NCBI RefSeq assembly: GCF_014269205.2
Contig: NZ_JABWRY020000005.1
Location: 1 to 16,831 of the forward strand
Origin: Pseudomonas kermanshahensis
Lineage (GTDB): Bacteria; Pseudomonadota; Gammaproteobacteria; Pseudomonadales; Pseudomonadaceae
Direction of reading: 5' to 3'
DNA: 16,831 nucleotides
In this document: one piece after another, positions 1-6,577 of the stretch
Layout of the letters: every line of letters starts with the position of its first letter
How positions within the stretch are numbered: the stretch's first letter is position 1
Translations under genes and position numbers: made by a program
Notes under the pieces: generated by a model
Databases searched by the model: none
What the model was told of the DNA's origin: nothing
Seen by the model: only the letters and a program-made list of their open reading frames with translations

Positions 1-5
1 CTCCC

Positions 6-1958
6 ATGTTGAACACCCTTCTACCCATTCTGCTGTTCGCTGCCCTTGGCCTGGCGGTGCTCGGCGCCCTGCGCCGGGTGCGTATGTGGCGGCGTGGCCG
101 AGCGTCCAAGGTCAATTTGATCGGCGGCCTGCTGGCCATGCCGCGACGCTACCTGGTCGACCTGCACCACGTGGTCGAACGCGACAAGTACATGTCCAAG
201 ACTCACGTCGCCACGGCGGGCGGCTTTGTGCTGTCGGCGGCCTTGGCGATCCTCGTGCACGGCTTCGGCCTGCAGAGCAAGATCCTTGGCTACGCGCTGC
301 TGGTCGCCACGGTGATCATGTTCACCGGTGCGATCTTTGTCTTCAAACGCCGCCTTAACCCACCTGCGCGCCTGTCCAAGGGCCCGTGGATGCGCCTGCC
401 GAAAAGCCTGCTGGTGTTTGCTGCAAGCTTCTTCATCGCCACCTTGCCGGTCGCCGGCATTCTGCCCGCCAACACCGGTGGCTGGGTGATGGTCGGCGTG
501 CTTGGCCTGGGTGTGCTGTGGGGCGTGTCGGAGCTGTTCTTCGGCATGACCTGGGGCGGCCCGATGAAACACGCCTTCGCCGGTGCCTTGCACCTGGCCT
601 GGCACCGCCGTGCCGAACGTTTCGGTGGCGGCCGCTCCACCGGCCTCAAGCCGCTGGACCTGGAAGACCCGAATGCGCCGCTGGGCGTGGAAAAACCGGT
701 GGACTTCACCTGGAACCAGCTGCTCGGGTTCGATGCCTGCGTGCAGTGCGGTAAATGTGAAGCCATGTGCCCGGCCTATGCCGCTGGCCAGCCGCTGAAC
801 CCGAAAAAACTGATTCAAGACATGGTCATCGGCCTGGCCGGTGGCACCGACGCCAAGTTTGCTGGCAGCCCGTACCCGGGCAAGCCGATCGGCGAACATG
901 GTGGCCACCCGCACCAGCCGATCGTCAACGGCCTGGTCGACGCCGAAACGCTGTGGTCGTGCACCACCTGCCGTGCCTGCGTCGAGGAATGCCCGATGAT
1001 GATCGAGCACGTCGATGCCATCGTCGACATGCGCCGCCACCTTACCCTTGAAAAAGGTGCGACACCGAACAAAGGCGCGGAAGTACTGGAAAACCTGATC
1101 GCCACCGACAACCCAGGCGGCTTCGCCCCAGGCGGGCGGATGAACTGGGCGGCCGACCTCAACCTGAAACTGCTGTCGGACGTGAAAACCACCGAAGTGC
1201 TGTTCTGGGTGGGCGACGGCGCCTTCGACATGCGCAACCAGCGCACCCTGCGCTCGTTCGTCAAAGTGCTCAAGGCCTCGGGTGTGGACTTTGCCGTGCT
1301 TGGCCTGGAGGAACGCGACAGCGGTGACGTGGCACGTCGCCTGGGTGATGAAGCAACCTTCCAGCAATTGGCCAAACGCAATATCCAGACCTTGGCCAAA
1401 TATACGTTCCAGCGCATCGTCACTTGCGACCCGCACAGTTTCCATGTGCTGAAAAACGAGTACGGCGCGCTGGGTGGGGATTACCAGGTGCAGCACCACA
1501 GCACCTACATCGCCGAACTGATCGCAGCCAAGAAGCTCAACCTCGGCCAACACAAGGGCGGCAGCGTCACCTACCACGACCCGTGCTACCTGGGCCGTTA
1601 CAACGGTGAATACGAAGCGCCCCGTGAAGTGCTCAAGGCGTTGGGTATCGAAGTGCGCGAGATGGAACGCTCGGGCTTCCGTTCCCGTTGCTGTGGCGGC
1701 GGCGGCGGTGCGCCGATCACCGACATCCCGGGCAAGCAACGTATCCCCGACATGCGCATGGACGACATTCGCGAGACCCAGGCGGAGCTGGTTGCAGTGG
1801 GTTGCCCACAGTGCACCGCGATGCTTGAGGGCGTTGTCGAACCGCGCCCACAGATCAAGGACCTCGCCGAGTTGGTAGCCGATGTGCTGATCGAAGAGGA
1901 AACCCCTGCGGCCCCAAAGTCGCCAACGGTTAAACGTGAACCTGCGGAGGTGCACTGA
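6..1958 (+). CDS. dgcB: Dimethylglycine demethylation iron-sulfur membrane protein DgcB
   Basis: DgcB is the iron-sulfur partner of DgcA in oxidative demethylation of dimethylglycine to sarcosine, and probably hands electrons to the ETF encoded next. The 650-residue protein has hydrophobic membrane segments near residues 4-22, 71-90, 95-113, 134-152 and 158-180. Two 4Fe-4S sites follow: CVQCGKCEAMCP (Cys245, 248, 251, 255) and CTTCRACVEECP (Cys319, 322, 325, 329). The C-terminal half is a CCG-type cysteine domain with HDPCYLGR (Cys527), RCCGGGGG (Cys562-563) and GCPQC (Cys600, 603), as in GlpC and heterodisulfide-reductase-like proteins. The start is the ATG five bases into the window; the ribosome site is outside, so a slightly earlier start cannot be excluded. 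The stop overlaps the etfA start (TGATG), so the two are translationally coupled. Family membership is clear; the dgcB name rests on gene order and family knowledge. Confidence 0.93.
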   Translation: MLNTLLPILLFAALGLAVLGALRRVRMWRRGRASKVNLIGGLLAMPRRYLVDLHHVVERDKYMSKTHVATAGGFVLSAALAILVHGFGLQSKILGYALLVATVIMFTGAIFVFKRRLNPPARLSKGPWMRLPKSLLVFAASFFIATLPVAGILPANTGGWVMVGVLGLGVLWGVSELFFGMTWGGPMKHAFAGALHLAWHRRAERFGGGRSTGLKPLDLEDPNAPLGVEKPVDFTWNQLLGFDACVQCGKCEAMCPAYAAGQPLNPKKLIQDMVIGLAGGTDAKFAGSPYPGKPIGEHGGHPHQPIVNGLVDAETLWSCTTCRACVEECPMMIEHVDAIVDMRRHLTLEKGATPNKGAEVLENLIATDNPGGFAPGGRMNWAADLNLKLLSDVKTTEVLFWVGDGAFDMRNQRTLRSFVKVLKASGVDFAVLGLEERDSGDVARRLGDEATFQQLAKRNIQTLAKYTFQRIVTCDPHSFHVLKNEYGALGGDYQVQHHSTYIAELIAAKKLNLGQHKGGSVTYHDPCYLGRYNGEYEAPREVLKALGIEVREMERSGFRSRCCGGGGGAPITDIPGKQRIPDMRMDDIRETQAELVAVGCPQCTAMLEGVVEPRPQIKDLAELVADVLIEEETPAAPKSPTVKREPAEVH

Positions 1959-3190
1959 TGAGCGACATCATCCGCCGCGACCCACGCGCCGAGTGGATCG
2001 CCCGTAACCGTCTGCACCCGCTGCACGCGGCCATGCAGACGCAACAAACCAGCTGGATGGGGCCCAACGGCCTCATGCGCAAGAACCCGCATGCCATCGC
2101 CGCCGGTTTCATCGGCCCCAGTGGCATCAAGCGTATCGACCGCAGCGGTGCCCAGCAGGGCACGGGTGTCGGCGGGCGACGCACAGCGGCGGCGGCCGTC
2201 CAGTTGCCGCTGCACCAGGTGCCGGCGCCGGCGTTCTACATTGCCGTGGTGCCGGACATGGTCGGTGGCCGCCTGAGCAGCCACGACCGCGACCTGCTGG
2301 GCCTGGCCCATAGCCTGGCCGGCAACGACGGTGCTGTGTTGGCCGTGGTATTTGGCGAACATAAGGAAAGCAACTTTTCCACAGCCGGCGTCGACCGCCT
2401 GCTGGTTATCGAAGGCGAAGCGTTCGAGGGTTATGCACCCGAGCAGCTTGTGCAGGGGTTGCGGGCTGTGGATAACCAGTTCACGCCGCGCCACTGGCTG
2501 CTGCCTGACAGCCGCACCGGTGGCGGCGAGCTGGGGCGGCGCTTCGGTGCCGCCTTGGGCGAACGGCCCGCGACGCGGGTTTGGCAGGTCAAGGACGGCC
2601 AATGCATCGGCCGCGCCGGCGCGGGTCAACAGGACCTGCAACGCGCCGTGCCACGGTTGATCCTGGCTGCGGCAGAATGTGCGGAACCGGTCAGCGAAAC
2701 CCGTCACGAAGCGCTGCCCGTAGAGTTGTCCACAAGCGTCGCACGCAGCCTGTCGCGTATCGAAGACCTCGGCTCGGTGGCCGTGGACCCGGCCACCATT
2801 GCCATGGCCGAGTCCGAGTTCATCGTTTCGGGCGGTAACGGCGTCAAGGACTGGGACCTGTACCACAAGGCAACTGCGGCCCTCGGCGCCACCGAAGGCG
2901 CCTCGCGGGTGGCGGTGGACGACGGCTTCATGCCGCGCAACCGCCAGGTCGGTGCTACCGGTACCTGGGTGACGGCACGGGTATACGTGGCTGTGGGTAT
3001 CTCTGGCGCGATCCAGCACCTGCAGGGTATCGGTGCCTGCGACAAGGTGGTGGCGATCAACATGGACCCTGGCTGCGACATGATCAAACGGGCTGACCTG
3101 TCGGTGATTGGCGACAGTTCGGCGATTCTCAAGGCGTTGATCGAGGCTGTGGACAACTTCCGCAGCGGCGCCCAGCGCGACGCGGCATAA
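1958..3190 (+). CDS. etfA: Electron transfer flavoprotein alpha subunit, dimethylglycine operon
   Basis: EtfA is the FAD-binding subunit of the ETF heterodimer that accepts electrons from a flavin dehydrogenase and passes them to the quinone pool. The 410-residue protein carries the C-terminal ETF-alpha signature at residues 342-368 (VYVAVGISGAIQHLQG, then ACDKVVAIN), which contacts FAD, and an upstream VGATG stretch typical of the domain. The N-terminal 60 residues (SDIIRRDPRAEW and onward) are an extension not found in housekeeping EtfA, as is usual for the copy in glycine betaine clusters. The start overlaps the dgcB stop by one base and is preceded by GGAGG at about 1946-1950. Gene order is etfA then etfB, opposite to the common housekeeping etfBA order. 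This is most likely a paralogue dedicated to dimethylglycine and sarcosine oxidation. Confidence 0.93.
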   Translation: MSDIIRRDPRAEWIARNRLHPLHAAMQTQQTSWMGPNGLMRKNPHAIAAGFIGPSGIKRIDRSGAQQGTGVGGRRTAAAAVQLPLHQVPAPAFYIAVVPDMVGGRLSSHDRDLLGLAHSLAGNDGAVLAVVFGEHKESNFSTAGVDRLLVIEGEAFEGYAPEQLVQGLRAVDNQFTPRHWLLPDSRTGGGELGRRFGAALGERPATRVWQVKDGQCIGRAGAGQQDLQRAVPRLILAAAECAEPVSETRHEALPVELSTSVARSLSRIEDLGSVAVDPATIAMAESEFIVSGGNGVKDWDLYHKATAALGATEGASRVAVDDGFMPRNRQVGATGTWVTARVYVAVGISGAIQHLQGIGACDKVVAINMDPGCDMIKRADLSVIGDSSAILKALIEAVDNFRSGAQRDAA

Positions 3191-3200
3191 GGGCACGAGC

Positions 3201-3971
3201 ATGAGTACGAAAGTCATCAGCCTGGTTTCCATCGGTGCTCACCCAAGCTCTGGCCGCGCGCGCCGCGCCGAGCAAGATGCCCGCGCCGTGGAGCTGGGGT
3301 TGCAACTGGCTGGGGATAACTTGCAGGTGGTGCATGCCGGTGACCCGCAGGAAGAGGCGCTGCGGGCCTATCTGGGCATGGGGCTGGAGCACCTGGACGT
3401 TCTGGAACAGCCAGCCGGGGCGGATGTGTTGGGCGTGCTTGGCGACTACCTGCGCGACGCTGGCGCCCAGCTGGTGCTGACCGGGACTCAGGCTGAAACG
3501 GGCGAAGGTTCGGGCATGTTGCCGTTCCTGCTGGCCGAGAAGCTGGGCTGGCCGTTGATCGTTGGCCTGGCGGAAGTGGAGTCGATTGAAAATGGCACCG
3601 CCCAGGTGCTGCAGGCACTGCCACGCGGGCAGCGGCGTCGCCTGAAGGTGCGCCTGCCGTTGTTGGCGACTGTGGATAACGCCGCGCCCAAGCCACGCCA
3701 GAGCGCGTTCGGGCCGGCGCGGCGGGGTGTGTTGGCAGCGCGTAACGTGGCGATTGTCGAAGACGACCTGCTGGCCGAGGCAGAGCTGCAACCGGCCCGC
3801 CCACGGCCCAAGCGACTGAAGGTGATCAAGGCCAAGAGCGGCGCCGACCGGATGAAAGCGGCAACGGCCAAGGCCAGTGGCGGCGGGGGCAAGGTGCTCA
3901 AGGATGTATCGCCGCAAGAGGGCGCTGAGGCAATCCTCAAGCTATTGGTGGAGGAAGGGGTCCTGCGCTGA
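3201..3971 (+). CDS. etfB: Electron transfer flavoprotein beta subunit, dimethylglycine operon
   Basis: EtfB is the small ETF subunit that binds AMP and pairs with EtfA. The 256-residue protein shows the family core TGTQAETGEGSGMLPFLLAE with LGWP following (about residues 94-116), and a degenerate version of the beta-subunit signature ending LPLLATV (about residues 151-157), where the usual acidic residues are replaced by RGQRRR. The last 60 residues form a lysine- and alanine-rich linker (RPKRLKVIKAKSG) followed by a short helix (AEAILKLLVEEGVL), matching the C-terminal arm that wraps around EtfA. AAGGG at 3189-3193 overlaps the etfA stop and sits 7 bases before the ATG. It is the last visible gene of the operon; a REP doublet follows at 4013. 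Confidence 0.92.
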   Translation: MSTKVISLVSIGAHPSSGRARRAEQDARAVELGLQLAGDNLQVVHAGDPQEEALRAYLGMGLEHLDVLEQPAGADVLGVLGDYLRDAGAQLVLTGTQAETGEGSGMLPFLLAEKLGWPLIVGLAEVESIENGTAQVLQALPRGQRRRLKVRLPLLATVDNAAPKPRQSAFGPARRGVLAARNVAIVEDDLLAEAELQPARPRPKRLKVIKAKSGADRMKAATAKASGGGGKVLKDVSPQEGAEAILKLLVEEGVLR

Positions 3972-4012
3972 ATTAGCAGGCCCTTCACATGCCTTGCATC
4001 ATGCGCGCACTT

Positions 4013-4108
4013 TGTAGGAGCAGCCTTGTGCTGCGAAGAGGCCGGTAAATGCACAGTGATTCTTCGCTGCTGTCACGGGCCTCTTCGCAGCGCAAGGCTG
4101 CTCCTACA
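4013..4108. repeat. REP doublet (REPIN), GTAG-head subtype
   Basis: Two inverted REP units: TGTAGGAGCAGCCTTGTGCT at the left and its near-exact reverse complement ending at 4108, separated by a short variable spacer around 4050-4075. Each unit contains an internal GCAGC-CTTGT-GCTGC hairpin. It lies between the convergent ends of etfB and the cold-shock pseudogene and may also stop transcription. The same subtype recurs at 12495-12589. Confidence 0.9.
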
Positions 4109-4127
4109 GGGCCGGTTTGCTGGGCCG

Positions 4128-4345
4128 TCAAGGCAGCTCGCCAGCCACATTGAAGGCCCAGAAGGCCAACCCTTCGATCACCGGTTCGAAGGTGACCCGC
4201 TCCCCTCCAGCAGACGCACCCTGCCCACCATCAGAATTGCACACCGTGCCACGAAATAGTCCCCGCTGCCGTCCTCAGCCTTGATCACTCCCACTCCCTT
4301 CACCTCGTGGAACCACTTCACAGTGCCGTTCAGGCGCCTGTGCAT
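4128..4345 (-). pseudogene. Cold-shock domain protein, frameshifted and with degenerate RNA-binding motifs
   Basis: The minus strand from the ATG at 4345 reads MHRRLNGTVKWFHEVKGVGV, then EDGSGDYFVARCAI, a clear cold-shock domain (compare NGTVKWFN-KGFGFI-GDLFVHFRAI). At the C-run 4202-4205 the frame is lost. With one base added there, reading continues as LLEGERVTFEPVIEG, then LAFWAFNVAGELP, to a stop at 4128-4130, giving about 72 residues, the normal length of a small cold-shock protein. Without it the frame runs into an unrelated stop at 4178. An AGAGG ribosome site precedes the ATG. RNP1 has lost both aromatics (KGFGFI becomes KGVGVI) and RNP2 has lost the His-Phe pair (FVHF becomes FVAR), so nucleic-acid binding was probably impaired before or after the frameshift. 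A sequencing error in the C-run is the main alternative. Confidence 0.78.
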
Positions 4346-4403
4346 AAGTGACCTCTGGCTAAGCCCAACCTGTGGCTTCAATCAAACACAAAGGGGGTTA
4401 TGT

Positions 4404-4424
4404 GGAAACTGGCAGAAATGACAG
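4404..4424 (-). promoter_or_regulatory. Operator-like dyad, copy 1
   Basis: On the minus strand this reads CTGTCATTTCTGCCAGTTTCC minus its last base, an exact 21-base match to 4877-4897 in opposite orientation. The core CTGTCA-TTTC-TGCCAG is an imperfect palindrome. Its downstream edge lies 59 bases before the start codon of the cold-shock pseudogene at 4345. The function is unknown; regulatory use is inferred from symmetry, repetition and placement. Confidence 0.5.
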
Positions 4425-4876
4425 GTCCGGTGGGATCTTACCCCCGGAATCTGTTCGCCAAGGTGTGGATAAAGTGTTCGTGCTTCTCTGCAGGCCAAGA
4501 GGGACGCGGGATTCAAGGGCATGATCGAATAATGATCAAATAAAAGCTGGCATTGGGCTGTTTGAATGCGGGGCTGATGCGCGAAGTTCCCCACAATCGC
4601 TGTTGGCGGCTCTGTGGATAAGATGTTGGCCGTCGTCTGTAGCACATGCACATAGCGGGCTTGGCGATATCGTTCAAATAATGATCAAGTCTTCTCCGTA
4701 TTGCGCAAACCGTTACCAACTGGGCCTTTCAAGCGTTTATTCACAGCCTTGAACAGACAACAGGAGGAGTTGTTAACGAATTCTGTTCATCCACCTGTGG
4801 GCAAGGTGTTCGTGAATGGTCGTAGCCCTTGTAGGGCCTGGGCTGTAGAGTTTTGTTCAAAATTCGACCAAGGCAA

Positions 4877-4897
4877 CTGTCATTTCTGCCAGTTTCC
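4877..4897 (+). promoter_or_regulatory. Operator-like dyad, copy 2
   Basis: The sequence AACTGTCATTTCTGCCAGTT (from 4875) has 8-base arms around TTTC with one mismatch (AACTGTCA against TGCCAGTT). It is the inverted twin of 4404-4424 and again lies 59 bases before a start codon, here the first RHS gene at 4956. It would fit an operator or a mobile-cassette end. Confidence 0.5.
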
Positions 4898-4955
4898 TAA
4901 TGTGCTCACGGGTACTATCGTCTCGTTATTCCATCGAAACGAGCTCAGACTATCG

Positions 4956-5798
4956 ATGAATAACCTTTTGCTGATGACCGATAGGCAGCGTTCAGTGTTG
5001 GCGGGGCGCAGCTCAAGCTCGATAGAAAGAGCCTTCACCCCATACGGCTATGCGCCACTGGGGGCAGGCCCTCTCACGGCCTTTGCGGGGCAGTGTCATG
5101 ATCCATTGACAGGGTGCTATCACCTTGGCAACGGACATAGGCTGTATGGCCCTCGCCAGATGCGTTACTTGAGCCCAGATCGCCTGAGCCCCTTTGGCAG
5201 GGGCGGGTTGAATGCATATGCCTACTGTGCAGCGGACCCTGTGAACCACATCGACCCTAGCGGCAGGTTCCTGGCGGTACTGACTTCAATTGAAGCTTCC
5301 AGAGCTACGACCCTTGCGGCCTATGCCGGCCTCAATGTGGCTGCCTGGATGACGCGTGCCCAAAACAACGCGGGTGTCTGGGGGCTGCGGCAACTGGCAG
5401 TCGAAACAGCATTGGTGACGACAGGCGTGGGAATGTTGTTTACCGGCTCGCCTAGTTTGCAGCCCGTGGCGTTGGGCTTGGTTACCGCTGGCAATACAAC
5501 TTCGATCTTTAAATCGTTAATAACGATCGGGCAAAGGTTGGGAAATGGGTTGGGAGAAGCTTGGAGGTCTATAGGAGACAATATCCGCAGTGTTTTCAGT
5601 ATAAAGCGTGAACAAAAACAAATTCTGCCTCCCACGCCTAGCCCAGCGTCGTCAATACCTGCTATTTCCAATACTGTCAGGGGGCTCAGAATCGATATGG
5701 ACTCGGGCCATATGAGCATTCAGATGCATGAAATAGTCTCGGAGGTCAGATCTGGGGAGGTGAGTCCACCTCAGCATTTACAGACGACTTGGCTGTGA
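4956..5798 (+). CDS. Orphan RHS-core protein 1, putative polymorphic toxin
   Basis: This 280-residue protein carries one RHS-repeat-associated core domain, the hallmark of the C-terminal cassettes of polymorphic toxins: FAGQCHDPLTGCYHLGNGHR, LSPDRLSPFGRGGLNAYAY and HIDPSG (residues about 43-103). After the DPSG motif comes a 177-residue variable tail with a hydrophobic, glycine-rich part (about 147-185) and a proline-rich stretch (PPTPSPASSIP). I recognise no catalytic motif in the tail. I chose the ATG at 4956 because MNNLLLMTDRQRSVLAG matches the usual opening (LLFTDQQNSVL-type) of short Pseudomonas RHS proteins; an in-frame extension to 4701 would pass through the repeat element at 4877. 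No good ribosome site is visible. The lack of the long YD-repeat shell means it is an orphan tip; delivery and toxicity are inferred from the family, not seen. Confidence 0.75.
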   Translation: MNNLLLMTDRQRSVLAGRSSSSIERAFTPYGYAPLGAGPLTAFAGQCHDPLTGCYHLGNGHRLYGPRQMRYLSPDRLSPFGRGGLNAYAYCAADPVNHIDPSGRFLAVLTSIEASRATTLAAYAGLNVAAWMTRAQNNAGVWGLRQLAVETALVTTGVGMLFTGSPSLQPVALGLVTAGNTTSIFKSLITIGQRLGNGLGEAWRSIGDNIRSVFSIKREQKQILPPTPSPASSIPAISNTVRGLRIDMDSGHMSIQMHEIVSEVRSGEVSPPQHLQTTWL

Positions 5799-6529
5799 TG
5801 CGCCATACCCGCTCACGTAGCTATACCGCCTGGGGTGCTGTGTGTGGGGTGGTGTCTGGCTCCCGCCTGGCATTTTGCGGGGAATACCGCGACGCATTGG
5901 CTGGGCATTACCTTCTCGGTAACGGTCGACGGGCCTACAACCCAGCGCTCATGCGCTTCAACAGCGCCGATACGCTCAGCCCGTTTGGCAGGGGCGGGAT
6001 AAATACCTATGCCTATTGCTTAAACGATCCGATCAACCGGGTCGATCGCAATGGCGCATTCTCCTTTCCCAACTCAGTTTATTTTGCTGTCTTGGCAGAA
6101 AGTGCACTTAACGTCGTGGATGGATTAATGGCGACGCTCAAACTGATCGTTCAGTCGCGCCAACTGGGCTCCACGCCTTCATTTAAGCAACAAGTTCAGG
6201 TCCTTGCCAAAACCCAAAAGGGGATTGCGAAAATTGCAGCGTCTGCCTTTGCTTGGAAGGAGCAGGGGGCTCCGACTATTCCGTCCGTGACAGAAAGTGC
6301 AATGGCGGGAGCTGTGGCTACGGGCCTTGGTATCACGGAGCGTTTTGTGAACCTCAAGCTGAGCTCGGATGTCGTGGTGCCCTATCTGTGGAAATCACCA
6401 GGCCAGATACCCGGCGTGGTCGTGGACCTTATGCGGATTCAGACAGGAATTAGCCCGGTGCAGACGATTGTCAGTAACGTTGTGCAGAAGATCCGTGGAA
6501 ACCCGGTGGGCACGATTGATCGTGCATGA
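5798..6529 (+). CDS. Orphan RHS-core protein 2, putative polymorphic toxin with short N-terminus
   Basis: A second RHS core (EYRDALAGHYLLGNGRRAYN, then LMRFNSADTLSPFGRGG and INTYAYCLNDPINRVDRNG; residues about 29-86) heads a 243-residue protein. It lacks the first ~20 residues normal for short RHS proteins, and the usual DPxG end of the core is DRNG. The remaining 155 residues are not recognisable; they hold alternating hydrophobic and charged segments (SVYFAVLAESALNVVDGLM) and no obvious nuclease motif. The ATG at 5798 overlaps the stop of RHS protein 1 (TGATG), and a TTG at 5789 is an alternative. There is no good ribosome site, so translation probably depends on coupling. It could also be the remains of an earlier toxin tail displaced by RHS protein 1. 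Confidence 0.68.
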   Translation: MRHTRSRSYTAWGAVCGVVSGSRLAFCGEYRDALAGHYLLGNGRRAYNPALMRFNSADTLSPFGRGGINTYAYCLNDPINRVDRNGAFSFPNSVYFAVLAESALNVVDGLMATLKLIVQSRQLGSTPSFKQQVQVLAKTQKGIAKIAASAFAWKEQGAPTIPSVTESAMAGAVATGLGITERFVNLKLSSDVVVPYLWKSPGQIPGVVVDLMRIQTGISPVQTIVSNVVQKIRGNPVGTIDRA

Positions 6530-6536
6530 AGGTCAT

Positions 6537-6568
6537 AACCAGGCAGCCAATTTTCTGCCTGCCTGGTT
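6537..6568. terminator. Stem-loop between convergent RHS 2 and gbcA
   Basis: AACCAGGCAG at 6537-6546 pairs perfectly with CTGCCTGGTT at 6559-6568 around a 12-base loop containing TTTT. It sits 8 bases after the RHS 2 stop and 10 bases before the gbcA stop, so it can serve both strands. The T tract after the stem is weak. Confidence 0.55.
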
Positions 6569-6577
6569 CACTATTGT

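Larger units (their letters stand above)
4346..4955. other. Gene-free, repeat-containing leader of the accessory insert
   Basis: This 610-base stretch is visibly AT-richer than its flanks and holds no convincing gene. It contains an exact 21-base inverted repeat (4404-4424 and 4877-4897), an imperfect 37-base direct repeat (4446-4482 and 4778-4814), an exact 12-base direct repeat AATAATGATCAA (4528-4539 and 4677-4688), two DnaA-box-like TGTGGATAA words (4464 and 4613), and a small hairpin CTCGTT/AACGAG (4922-4943) just before the first RHS start. A strong AGGAGGAG at 4762-4769 has no well-placed start codon after it. The right end is probably the RHS promoter region. Confidence 0.6.

Noticed and set aside
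21..1955. A 644-codon open frame antisense to dgcB
   Set aside because: It mirrors dgcB through high GC at third positions, has no recognisable domain and is rich in His, Arg and Gln as shadow frames are.
1598..3917. Long minus-strand frames antisense to etfA and etfB
   Set aside because: Both sense genes have clear ETF signatures; the antisense translations show only compositional bias.
4464..4621. Two DnaA boxes as a possible replication origin or plasmid remnant
   Set aside because: No replication initiator gene, AT-rich unwinding tract or iteron array accompanies them.
4382..4719. Two small minus-strand frames (89 and 68 codons) in the RHS leader
   Set aside because: No ribosome sites. 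One ends in CHFCQFP, the same peptide read from the repeat copy at 4877, which shows it is translated repeat DNA rather than a shared protein motif.
4701..4955. N-terminal extension of RHS protein 1 to an upstream ATG
   Set aside because: The extension crosses the operator-like element and has no family similarity; MNNLLLMTDRQ at 4956 matches the usual RHS opening.
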